Assembly: GCF_021732705.1 (NCBI RefSeq)
Contig: NZ_JAKFUM010000010.1
Span: 438,120 to 502,119, forward strand
DNA: 64,000 nucleotides
DNA from: Nevskia sp.
GTDB lineage: Bacteria > Pseudomonadota > Gammaproteobacteria > Nevskiales > Nevskiaceae
Reading direction: 5' to 3'
In this document: positions 27,672 through 35,342 of the stretch, in pieces
How positions within the stretch are numbered: the stretch's first letter is position 1
Layout: every line of letters begins with the position of its first letter
Program-made: the position numbers and the translations under genes
The notes under the pieces: generated by a model
What the model was told of the DNA's origin: nothing
Databases searched by the model: none
Seen by the model: the letters and a program-made list of their open reading frames with translations, nothing else

Positions 27672-27687
27672 TGCCATCCATGCGCCA
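27672..27687 (-). promoter_or_regulatory. Candidate sigma-54 promoter of glnA
   Basis: On the minus strand this reads TGGCGCATGGATGGCA: GG and GC are separated by exactly ten bases and most of the TGGCAC-N5-TTGCA consensus is kept (TGGCGC, TGGCA). Transcription would begin about 45 bp before the glnA ATG. NtrC is the obvious activator, but I could not find clear NtrC sites upstream. Confidence 0.45.
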
Positions 27688-27728
27688 AAACGGAGCAGGG
27701 CGGCGTAGCTTAGTCGATCCTTTTGGTC

Positions 27729-28049
27729 TTACGAACCCTTGCAGCCTTTCAGAAACGTGGCCTTCTGCTCGCCCTGGAAGCCCTCGCGCTCGGCAATCGA
27801 ATCGCAGACCTTGCTGCGCTGATCGGCGCTGACTGTCGACTTCGCCGGCGCCGCATTCGGCCCGAGGCAGGTCTTCAGGAACGCTTCCTGACGATCGCCC
27901 GGCAGGGCCTTGGCCTGCTCGAAGCACTGTTCCGGGGTTTCGCCGGCGGCTTGCGCCGGCATCGACAGCACCGCTGCGCCCAGCACCGTCAGGACCCGCG
28001 CCGATGCCGGAATCGCGGCCTGCAGGCCGGCCATCAACTGCTTGCTCAT
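27729..28049 (-). CDS. Small secreted PsiF-repeat-like protein
   Basis: A 106-aa protein with a signal peptide (residues 1-34, ending MPAQA). The mature part holds two Cys-pair repeats, [20 protein letters not shown] and [20 protein letters not shown], that resemble PsiF repeats of phosphate-starvation proteins. The ATG at 28049 has GAGGAAC upstream; an earlier in-frame start lacks one. It lies upstream of glnA on the same strand with about 110 bp between. Function unknown; the four Cys probably form two disulfides in the periplasm. Confidence 0.7.
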   Translation of the reverse strand: MSKQLMAGLQAAIPASARVLTVLGAAVLSMPAQAAGETPEQCFEQAKALPGDRQEAFLKTCLGPNAAPAKSTVSADQRSKVCDSIAEREGFQGEQKATFLKGCKGS

Positions 28050-28209
28050 GTTCAGTTCCTCGCTCGCACGGGCGGCCGATACGCGCCGGTCGCCGTTGTT
28101 TTCAATGGATTTCCGGTCGAGACGAGCGCGTAGTTCCGAACGCCGCCCGGCCGCTGCAAAAGTCGCCGGGGAGCCTAGCACGCAGTCGGGGACCGGCAGC
28201 GGCATTGGC

Positions 28210-28215
28210 TATACT
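28210..28215 (+). promoter_or_regulatory. Candidate -10 box (TATACT) for glyQ
   Basis: TATACT about 134 bp before the glyQ ATG, in the 299-bp divergent gap. It implies a leader of roughly 125 nt. I see no convincing -35 element and no T-box-like structure in this gap. Confidence 0.4.
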
Positions 28216-28348
28216 CGCGTGCTGTCGCCGATTTGAACGTCCGCGCACCGATTTTTCGTGCCGCAGACGGCAAAAAGCCGGCATTTCGACCCGAAACGAC
28301 GTCCAACGGCGTTCAACCCCGCTCAAAGTCGCCCACACGACCGCCTCC

Positions 28349-29260
28349 ATGACCTTCCAGGATTTGATCTTCACCTTGCAGACCTTCTGGGCCCGGCAAG
28401 GCTGCGTCATCGTCCAGCCGCTGGACATGGAGGTCGGCGCCGGCACGTTCCATCCGGCGACCTTCCTGCGCGCGATCGGCCCGGAGCCGTGGAACGCCGC
28501 GTACGTGCAGCCGAGCCGCCGTCCGACCGACGGCCGCTACGGCGAGAACCCGAACCGTCTGCAGCACTACTACCAGTTCCAGGTGCTGATGAAGCCGAGC
28601 CCGGCGAACATTCAGGATCTCTACCTGCAATCGCTGCAAGTGCTCGGATTCGACCTGCTGACCAACGATATCCGCTTCGTCGAAGACAACTGGGAAAGCC
28701 CGACCCTGGGTGCCTGGGGCCTCGGCTGGGAAGTCTGGCTGAACGGCATGGAAGTCACGCAATTCACGTATTTTCAACAGGTTGGCGGGCTCGAATGCAA
28801 GCCGGTCGCCGGCGAGATCACCTACGGTCTCGAACGTCTGGCGATGTACATCCAGAAAGTGGAATCGGTCTATGACCTGGTGTGGTCGAAGCACGTCGAT
28901 GCCGCGGGCCGCGAGCACGTCGTCACCTATGGCGATGTCTACCACCAGAACGAAGTCGAACAGAGCGCCTACAACTTCGAGCACGCCGATACCGACGCCC
29001 TGTTCCGTCGCTTCGATGTCGCCGAAATCGAATGCAAGTCGCTGATCGAAAAGGGCTTGCCGCTGCCGGCGTATGAGCGCGTGCTCGCCGCCAGCCACAG
29101 CTTCAACCTGCTCGATGCGCGCTCGGCGATCAGCGTCACCGAACGCCAGGGCTACATTCTGAGAGTACGCACCCTCGCCCGCCTGTGTGCCGAAACCTAC
29201 TACGCCGCCCGCGAAAAGCTGGGATTTCCGATGGTGACAGCGGTTTCGCGCGCTGCCTGA
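28349..29260 (+). CDS. glyQ: Glycyl-tRNA synthetase alpha subunit
   Basis: A 303-aa class II catalytic subunit of the alpha2beta2 glycyl-tRNA synthetase, the same length as in E. coli. [20 protein letters not shown] opens the protein; [40 protein letters not shown] (motif 2), [20 protein letters not shown] (motif 3 region) and [13 protein letters not shown] are all standard. Partner GlyS is encoded downstream, but a GST gene lies between them. Confidence 0.97.
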   Translation: MTFQDLIFTLQTFWARQGCVIVQPLDMEVGAGTFHPATFLRAIGPEPWNAAYVQPSRRPTDGRYGENPNRLQHYYQFQVLMKPSPANIQDLYLQSLQVLGFDLLTNDIRFVEDNWESPTLGAWGLGWEVWLNGMEVTQFTYFQQVGGLECKPVAGEITYGLERLAMYIQKVESVYDLVWSKHVDAAGREHVVTYGDVYHQNEVEQSAYNFEHADTDALFRRFDVAEIECKSLIEKGLPLPAYERVLAASHSFNLLDARSAISVTERQGYILRVRTLARLCAETYYAAREKLGFPMVTAVSRAA

Positions 29261-29318
29261 CCCGAAAACCCAATCTGTGGCGGCCGGATGCTGCCGTTCG
29301 ACCCGAGTAGCCTGAACC

Positions 29319-29966
29319 ATGGCCCTGATCATCGGAATGTTCGATTCGCCGTTCGTGCGCCGCGTGGCGGTGTCCGCGCGCCTGCTGGGGGTCGAGTTCG
29401 AGCACCGGAACTGGTCGGTCGGCCGCGATTTCGACCGCATCCGCGAATACAACCCGCTCGGCCGGGTGCCGACCGTCGTGCTCGATGACGGCGAAGTGCT
29501 GACCGAATCGGCCGCGATTCTCGATTACCTCGACCAGCAGGCCGGCCCGGAGCGGGCTCTGCTGCCGCCGAGTGGCCCGGCGCGGCGACAGGCGCTGCAG
29601 CTGATGGCGCTGGCGACCGGCGCCGCCGAAAAAGGCGTGCTGCAGGTCTACGAGCAGGTGTTCCGGCCGGAAGAGAAGCGCCACCAGCCGTGGCTCGATC
29701 GCCTGAACACGCAGATGCGCGAGTCGCTGCGGGCGCTCGATCAGGCCTGTGCGCAGCGCGGCAACGCCGAGGCGTTGGTCGGCAGTCGGTTCGGCCAGGC
29801 CGACATCACCGTCGCCATCATCCACACCTTCCTCTGCGATACCCAGGGCCTGACGCCGGAGGAGTACCCGGCGCTGCACGCCCGCACCGCGCGCTGCGAG
29901 GCGCGGCCTGAATTCGCCGCCTTCCGCGTTCCGTTTTTCGTCCCCGGTTCCTCGAACAAGTCCTGA
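29319..29966 (+). CDS. Glutathione S-transferase family protein
   Basis: A 215-aa protein with an N-terminal thioredoxin-like GST domain (MFDSPFVRRVAVSARLLG, with VPTVVLDDG giving the cis-Pro and LTESAAILDYLD the glutathione gamma-glutamyl contact) and a C-terminal helical domain (GSRFGQADITVAIIHTFL, the conserved N-capping box region). Ser10 or a nearby residue likely activates glutathione. Its TGA shares one base with the glyS ATG, so it is embedded in the glyQ-glyS operon. Substrate unknown. Confidence 0.88.
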   Translation: MALIIGMFDSPFVRRVAVSARLLGVEFEHRNWSVGRDFDRIREYNPLGRVPTVVLDDGEVLTESAAILDYLDQQAGPERALLPPSGPARRQALQLMALATGAAEKGVLQVYEQVFRPEEKRHQPWLDRLNTQMRESLRALDQACAQRGNAEALVGSRFGQADITVAIIHTFLCDTQGLTPEEYPALHARTARCEARPEFAAFRVPFFVPGSSNKS

Positions 29967-32056
29967 TGGCCACTCCCGTGTCTCTGCTGATAGAAATGGG
30001 CTGCGAAGACCTGCCCGCGCGCTATGTCGTGCCGCTGGCGGACGCCCTGTCCGCCGGCATCGTCAACGGCCTCGGCCGACGCGGCGTGGCGCTCGGTGCC
30101 GCGCGCACGCTGGCCACGCCGCGCCGCATCGCCGTGCTGGTCGATGCGGTTGCCGTGCAGCAGCCGGATCAGGCGATCGAACTGGTCGGCCCGGCCATTG
30201 CCGCTGCACGGAAGGACGGCCAGCCCACGCCGGCCGCGCTCGGCTTCGCCAAGAAGTGCGGCGTCGACTTCAGCCAGATCGGCGAGAAGAACGGCAAGCT
30301 GCATTTCGCCAAACTCGAAAAAGGCAAGCCAACCGCTGCGTTGCTGGCCGAGATCTTCGAGGAAACGCTGAAATCGATGGACGAACTGGTGCCGAAGCGC
30401 ATGCGCTGGGGCTCCGGTGAAGAAACCTTCGTGCGCCCGGTGCAGTGGCTGACCGCGCTGCTCGGCACCGACGTCGTGCCGCTGCGCCGTTTCGGACTGG
30501 AATCCGGCCGCGTCACCTATGGCCACCGCTTCCACGCGCCGGCGGCGATCACGCTGGCCGATCCGTCGGCCTATGTCGAAAGTCTGAAGAACGCCAAGGT
30601 CTGGGCCGAGGTTGCGACGAGAAAAGCCGAAATCGAACGCCAGATCAAGGCCGAGGCCGCAAAACTGGGCGGAAACGCCAGAATCGATGCCGGCCTGCTC
30701 GATGAAGTCACCGCGCTGGTCGAGTGGCCGGTGGTGATTTCCGGCCGCATCGAGGACCGCTTCCTCGAACTGCCGCCGGAAGTCATCGTGGCGACGGTCG
30801 AGACCAACCAGCGCTATTTCACCGTGTTCGACGCGTCCGGCAAGCTGCTGCCGGCATTCATCACGATCGCCAACATCGAGTCGAAGGACGTGGCGCAGGT
30901 CATCCAGGGCAACGAGCGCGTGGTCCGCCCGCGACTTTCCGATGCGCTGTTCTTCTGGCAGCAGGATTTGAAGCTGCCGTTTTCGGAGGCCGCGCCGTAT
31001 CGCGAGAAGTTGGCCTCGGCCACGTTCCAGAAAGACCTCGGAACGGTCGCCGACAAGGTCGACCGGATTCGTCTGCTGGCCGTCAGGATCGCGGATCGAC
31101 TGGCGGAAGCCGGCGCCATCACGACCGAGCAGGCGGCCGGCGCCGCTGCCGCCGCCGCGGTCTGCAAGTTCGACCTCGTGACGAAGATGGTCTACGAGTT
31201 CCCAGAACTGCAAGGGGTTATGGGCGGGTATTACGCCGTCAAGGCAGGTGATCCCGCTGCCGTGGGGGTCGCTATCCGCGAACACTACCTGCCGACTCAG
31301 GCGGGCACGGCTATTCCTTCGACGATCGAGGGCCAAATCGTCGCGCTTGCCGACAAGCTCGATACGCTTACTGGCATTTTCGCTATCGGCCAGAAGCCGA
31401 CCGCCAGCAAGGACCCGTATGCGCTGCGACGTGCCGCGCTCGGGATTCTTCGCATCCTGATCGAGGGCAAGCTGCCGCTCGACGTGCAGCAGCTTCTGCA
31501 GCAGGCGTTGCAGCAACAGCCTGCCGGCAAGCGCGACGAATCCACCCTGAAGGACCTGCTGACCTTCGTGCAGGAACGCCATCGCGCGTGGCGCGTCGGC
31601 AGCGACATCGACGGCCGTCCGGTGACGGTCGAGATGTTCGAGGCCGTTGCCGCGCTTGGCATCACGCAACCGCTTGATTTTGAAGCCCGCCTGCGCGCCA
31701 TCCACAGCTTCTGGGCGCTGCCGGAAGCGGCCAGCCTTGCCGCCGCCCACAAGCGCGTGCGCAATGTCCTGAAGCAGGCCGGCGACGGTGCTTCGGACAT
31801 CGATGCCGCCAAGTTCGAAAACGACGCGGAATCAGCGCTTTACGCCGCGCTGAACGCCGTCAGCGCGGCGCCGGCGGCCGATTACGCCGAGCGTCTGAAA
31901 CAGCTCGCCACGCTCAAGGCGCCGGTCGATGCCTTCTTCACCGGGGTGATGGTGATGGCCGATGACGCGGCGGTGCGCGCGAACCGGCTGGCGCTGCTGC
32001 GGCAGCTCGACCGGGTCTGCCGCGAAGTCGCCGACATCTCGTGCCTGCCGGGCTGA
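29966..32056 (+). CDS. glyS: Glycyl-tRNA synthetase beta subunit
   Basis: A 696-aa tRNA-binding subunit of glycyl-tRNA synthetase, close to the usual 690. SLLIEMGCEDLPARYV starts the protein; MRWGSGEETFVRPVQWLTAL, VEWPVVISGRIEDRFLELP and ETNQRYFTVFDASGKLLPAF are conserved, as is the HD-like region (YYAVKAGDP, EHYLPTQAG) and the C-terminal anticodon-binding domain ending DVMVMADD-type FTGVMVMADDAAVRANRLAL. A stretch near 31200-31400 uses noticeably different synonymous codons from the rest. The gene starts on the last base of the GST stop. Confidence 0.96.
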   Translation: MATPVSLLIEMGCEDLPARYVVPLADALSAGIVNGLGRRGVALGAARTLATPRRIAVLVDAVAVQQPDQAIELVGPAIAAARKDGQPTPAALGFAKKCGVDFSQIGEKNGKLHFAKLEKGKPTAALLAEIFEETLKSMDELVPKRMRWGSGEETFVRPVQWLTALLGTDVVPLRRFGLESGRVTYGHRFHAPAAITLADPSAYVESLKNAKVWAEVATRKAEIERQIKAEAAKLGGNARIDAGLLDEVTALVEWPVVISGRIEDRFLELPPEVIVATVETNQRYFTVFDASGKLLPAFITIANIESKDVAQVIQGNERVVRPRLSDALFFWQQDLKLPFSEAAPYREKLASATFQKDLGTVADKVDRIRLLAVRIADRLAEAGAITTEQAAGAAAAAAVCKFDLVTKMVYEFPELQGVMGGYYAVKAGDPAAVGVAIREHYLPTQAGTAIPSTIEGQIVALADKLDTLTGIFAIGQKPTASKDPYALRRAALGILRILIEGKLPLDVQQLLQQALQQQPAGKRDESTLKDLLTFVQERHRAWRVGSDIDGRPVTVEMFEAVAALGITQPLDFEARLRAIHSFWALPEAASLAAAHKRVRNVLKQAGDGASDIDAAKFENDAESALYAALNAVSAAPAADYAERLKQLATLKAPVDAFFTGVMVMADDAAVRANRLALLRQLDRVCREVADISCLPG

Positions 32057-32131
32057 GCACTCGCGGCGTTGGCGATGCGTTGAATCGCATCGCCAGCGAG
32101 TGCGAACGCCCGACCGTTCCGGTCGGGCCGG
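32057..32131. repeat. Paired hairpin element between glyS and gmhB
   Basis: Hairpin 1 has an outer stem GCACTCGC / GCGAGTGC and an inner stem GGCGATGCG / CGCATCGCC. Then GAACGCC leads into hairpin 2, CCCGACC / GGTCGGG, closing with GGGCCGG. The first base follows the glyS stop directly. There is no T-run. The GAACGCC-stem-GGGCCGG layout recurs in the ABC permease leader at 41496-41524, with different stem bases. Confidence 0.6.
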
Positions 32132-32209
32132 GCGGCTGCCGGTCGGCGGCGCACATCGATTCCGACGGCACTCCGCGCGCGGCGCAGACCCCAACTTGAG
32201 CAACGCGAC

Positions 32210-32755
32210 ATGAAACTGGTGATTCTCGATCGGGACGGCGTCATCAACGAAGACTCGCCGGACTTCATCAAGTCGGTCGCGGAATGGCAGCCGGTGCCCG
32301 GCAGTCTGGAGGCGATCGCGATGCTGTGTCAGGCCGGATACCGCGTGTTCGTGGCGTCGAACCAGTCCGGCATCGGCCGCGGGCTGCTCGATTTCGATGC
32401 GCTGTTCGCGATTCACGACCGGATGCAGCGGGCGCTGGCCGAACTCGGCGGCCGGATCGACGGCATCTTCTTCGCCCCGGAACACCCGGACCGCGCCAGC
32501 GAGATGCGCAAACCGGCGCCCGGCATGCTGAAGGACCTCGCGAAGCGCCTGAACCAGAGTCTGGACGGCGTTCCGTTCGTCGGCGATTCCGGTTCAGACC
32601 TCGAAGCCGCCCGCGCAGCCGGTGCACGCCCTGTTTTGGTGCTTTCCGGCAACGGTGAACGCACCAAAACAAAGCAGAATCTGGCCGATGTCGAAGTCTT
32701 CGACAACCTGATGGCGTTTGCACGCACCCATATCGAGCGCGGCGCGGCGGCCTGA
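32210..32755 (+). CDS. gmhB: D-glycero-D-manno-heptose 1,7-bisphosphate 7-phosphatase
   Basis: A 181-aa HAD-family phosphatase in ADP-heptose synthesis for LPS core. Motif I is ILDRDGVINED (Asp nucleophile and acid), motif II ASNQSGIGRGL, motif III Lys in RKPAPGM, motif IV VGDSGSDLEAA. The overall layout matches GmhB, but the zinc-binding loop that normally has CxH...CxC before RKP reads FFAPEHPDRASEM with no Cys. The protein may have lost structural zinc or may act on another substrate. Its product would serve the heptosyltransferase genes at 4980-10438. Confidence 0.82.
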   Translation: MKLVILDRDGVINEDSPDFIKSVAEWQPVPGSLEAIAMLCQAGYRVFVASNQSGIGRGLLDFDALFAIHDRMQRALAELGGRIDGIFFAPEHPDRASEMRKPAPGMLKDLAKRLNQSLDGVPFVGDSGSDLEAARAAGARPVLVLSGNGERTKTKQNLADVEVFDNLMAFARTHIERGAAA

Positions 32756-32761
32756 TCGCGA

Positions 32762-33688
32762 TCAGCGCGCGGCGCTGGCCCGTCGGCGGCGCAGCCCGTC
32801 GGGCCGGAAGCGCCAGGCCAGCAGCAGCAGCGCCAGCCCGCCCGGAATCCAGCGCAGATCGGTTTCCACCTTGGCCGGATGGGCCAGCGCGCGGTCGTGG
32901 AACGCGGCGTCGAGCGAGGCCGGGCTGACCAGCCGGGTGTAGCCGAAGCCGACGGTCTTCGCGAGCAGCTTCAGGTGATCCTCACGCAGCTCGGACAGGT
33001 GCTCGTGGCTGGTGCCGTCGATCGCGCCGCCGTACTGCAGCACCTCGGTGGCGCGCCAGAAGCCGATGCGCTTGCCGTCCGGATCGGTCTTCGGAATCGG
33101 CCGCGGCTCCAGCGTGCCGACCCCGACCACCCAGCCGCGCACCTCGCCGAGCTGGCCGTCGTAGCCGCGCACGCGCTGCGGCGGCAGCGGCGGCGCCTCG
33201 TGGCCATCGGTCATGAAGACCACCGACGGCGTCGGCTTCAGGTCCCGCACGTTCAGCAGCGTCCAGAACAGACCTTCCTGGATTTCGCTGGAGCGCTCGA
33301 ACGCCATGCGGCCGTCGATGTTGTCGAGCGCGGCGAGCAGCGCGCTGTAGTTGCGGCAGACCTCGACCGGTGCCAGCAGCATCACGATCTTGCGGCCGGC
33401 GAACACGCCCCAGCCGATGCGGGTGTCGCAGCGCGGATTCTTCAACGCCTCGGCGACCGCGTGCTTGGCGAAGGCCAGACGGCTCACGGGCGCGCCATCC
33501 AATTGATAATCCTCGACATTCATGCTCTGCGACACGTCGAAGATGACGACGTGATCGTACGCGTCGCGGGTGACCGGCAGCTTCGGCACCGCCAGCGCGA
33601 AGGCCAGCAGCACCAGCGCCGGCAGCAGCAGCCAGCCGCCGCCGGACAGCGCGTTGGCCGCATAGGCGCGCCATGCGGTGCCGTTCAC
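32762..33688 (-). CDS. VWA domain membrane protein, MxaL-like
   Basis: A 308-aa protein with a membrane helix at about 18-36, a von Willebrand A domain, and a second helix near 283-297. The metal-ion site reads IFDVSQSMN (DxSxS) with later Thr and Asp positions in VVFMTDGHE. It begins at GTG. It resembles MxaL, the second VWA protein of methanol dehydrogenase maturation operons. It is the last gene of the six-gene unit starting at 38512 and lies 38 bp after the TPR gene. Function inferred from cluster similarity only. Confidence 0.75.
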   Translation of the reverse strand: MNGTAWRAYAANALSGGGWLLLPALVLLAFALAVPKLPVTRDAYDHVVIFDVSQSMNVEDYQLDGAPVSRLAFAKHAVAEALKNPRCDTRIGWGVFAGRKIVMLLAPVEVCRNYSALLAALDNIDGRMAFERSSEIQEGLFWTLLNVRDLKPTPSVVFMTDGHEAPPLPPQRVRGYDGQLGEVRGWVVGVGTLEPRPIPKTDPDGKRIGFWRATEVLQYGGAIDGTSHEHLSELREDHLKLLAKTVGFGYTRLVSPASLDAAFHDRALAHPAKVETDLRWIPGGLALLLLAWRFRPDGLRRRRASAAR

Positions 33689-33726
33689 GCGGCGCGGCTC
33701 ACGGGGACGGGCTCATGCGAGCGAGC

Positions 33727-34311
33727 TCACGGCAGTTCCGGCTTGTCGCCGTTCGGGCGCTCGACCGCCGGCGGCGGCGTGACTTCGACATTGCCGTCGT
33801 CGGCTTCCGGTTCCAGCCACAGCGCGCGTTCGAGGTTGTAGCGCGCTTCCCAGTGCTGCGGGTCTTCGTCGAGCACGCGGCGATAGGCCTGCTTGCCGAG
33901 TTCGACCAGGGTGCGCGCCTTGGCCACCTGCTCGTCGCCGATCCGCTTGGCCTGCCGCATGTGCAGGTTGCCGAGGTCGTAGCGGGCGATCAGGCGGATA
34001 TCGGCGCGATCGGACAGGGCCAGCGGCTCGTAGGCACGCAGCGCCCGGTCGTAGTCCTCACCCTGCGCGAGCGCGATGGCGAACGCGAGCGCCGCTTCCG
34101 GCGTATCCAGCCGCGGCGCGGCGACCGGCGGCTGATCGGGCGCGGCCCCGCCGTCGGCAGCCGCGACGGCCTGTCGCGCGACCGCGGTGGCTTCGGCGAT
34201 CACGGCGTTGGCGCGCGCCGCCGTCTGCAGCTTGAGGCCATAGGCGACCGACGCACCGGCGAAGCCGAGCGCGATGACGCCGAACGCGAGATGGACCGGG
34301 GAACGTTTCAA
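33727..34311 (-). CDS. TPR-like membrane-anchored protein, MxaK-like
   Basis: A 194-aa protein with one N-terminal membrane helix (about 8-27) and helical repeats with TPR character, such as LAFAIALAQGEDYDRALRAY and DPQHWEARYNLERALWLEPE. The C-terminus is Pro/Glu rich. Position and architecture match MxaK of methanol dehydrogenase maturation clusters. It overlaps the upstream VWA gene by four bases (ATGA). Probably a periplasmic assembly factor working with the two VWA proteins (inference). Confidence 0.72.
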   Translation of the reverse strand: MKRSPVHLAFGVIALGFAGASVAYGLKLQTAARANAVIAEATAVARQAVAAADGGAAPDQPPVAAPRLDTPEAALAFAIALAQGEDYDRALRAYEPLALSDRADIRLIARYDLGNLHMRQAKRIGDEQVAKARTLVELGKQAYRRVLDEDPQHWEARYNLERALWLEPEADDGNVEVTPPPAVERPNGDKPELP

Positions 34312-35342
34312 GCGGCGAAACTCCTGACAGTCAGCGCGCGATGGCCGAGCAGCACGGTGCAGGCGACGATCGCGAGCCAGTAGAAGACATGGGTGAAATC
34401 GCGCCGCGGCACCCGTTCGAGATATTCCAGCGGCAGGTTCTGCTGGCGCTCGATTTCGGCCACGGCCTGATTGACGCCGTCCGGGCTTTCGGCCTCGAAC
34501 ACCTTGTAGGTCGTCGGCAGCGTCTTGAAGAAGCGGTGCATCGCGACATCCTTGATCAGGCCGACCGCTTCCGGCTCTTTCTCCGAATCCAGCCGCGGCC
34601 AGTTGACCGAGCGCAGGTAGATCCAGTCCAGCGCGATCCGGTTGCGGGCCATGCCGTCGCGGATGATCGCGCGCGTCGTGTCGTCGATTTCGGCGGCGCC
34701 GTCGGACACCAGCAGGATCACGCGGCTGCCGGAATACGCGCGCCCATCGAACTGGCTGATCGCAGCCACCAGCCCGCGGCCGAGATCGGTGCCGGGCAGG
34801 CCGTTCGAGATGCCGGCGGCGGCGATGCCGGCCTGGATCACTTCCGGCGACTGCGAAAACGGCGTCACCCGGAACGGTGCCGCGCCGAACATCAGCAGCG
34901 AATAGCGATCCGCCGGCCGCCGCTCGACCAGCCGCGACAAGGCTTCCCGCGCGATGTTGCGCTTGCGCAGCGGGCTGTCGCGGCGGCGCTTCGGGTGCTG
35001 GCCCTTGGCCACCATCTCGTCATCCATGCTCAAGCTGGAGTCGAACAGCACGACGATTTCCGCGCCGCGGCCGATCCGCGGCACATCCCATTCCGGCCGA
35101 CCCGGTTCGGCCAGCGCCAGGACGATCGACGCGATCGCCAGCACCGCCGCCGCGCGCCCCACCCGTTCGACCCAGCGGCCGACGCGATCCTGCGGCAGCC
35201 ATGGCAGCGACGAGAAGGTCAGTTCCTCGGCGCGATGGCGCAACAGCGGCAGCAGGGCCAGCGGCAACAGCAGCAGGGCCCAGGGTTGAGCGAAGTCGAG
35301 GGCCAGATCGAGGGCCGGGGCGCTGCCGCCGAACAGGCTCAT
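34308..35342 (-). CDS. VWA domain membrane protein, MxaC-like (BatA-type)
   Basis: A 344-aa protein: hydrophobic N-terminal segments (about 18-38 and 62-82), a VWA domain with a complete metal site (VVLFDSSLSMDDEM, then LPGTDLGRGLVAA and LLVSDGAAE), and a C-terminal helix. DUF58, MoxR and VWA proteins form chaperone-like systems that insert metals or assemble complexes. It overlaps both neighbours by ATGA, so translation of the operon is coupled. MxaC of methylotrophs is the closest match in layout. Confidence 0.78.
   Translation of the reverse strand: MSLFGGSAPALDLALDFAQPWALLLLPLALLPLLRHRAEELTFSSLPWLPQDRVGRWVERVGRAAAVLAIASIVLALAEPGRPEWDVPRIGRGAEIVVLFDSSLSMDDEMVAKGQHPKRRRDSPLRKRNIAREALSRLVERRPADRYSLLMFGAAPFRVTPFSQSPEVIQAGIAAAGISNGLPGTDLGRGLVAAISQFDGRAYSGSRVILLVSDGAAEIDDTTRAIIRDGMARNRIALDWIYLRSVNWPRLDSEKEPEAVGLIKDVAMHRFFKTLPTTYKVFEAESPDGVNQAVAEIERQQNLPLEYLERVPRRDFTHVFYWLAIVACTVLLGHRALTVRSFAA

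Noticed and set aside
27672-27683. TGGCATATTTGC near glnA as a sigma-54 site
   Set aside because: GG and GC are seven bases apart instead of ten; the overlapping site at 27672-27687 has correct spacing.
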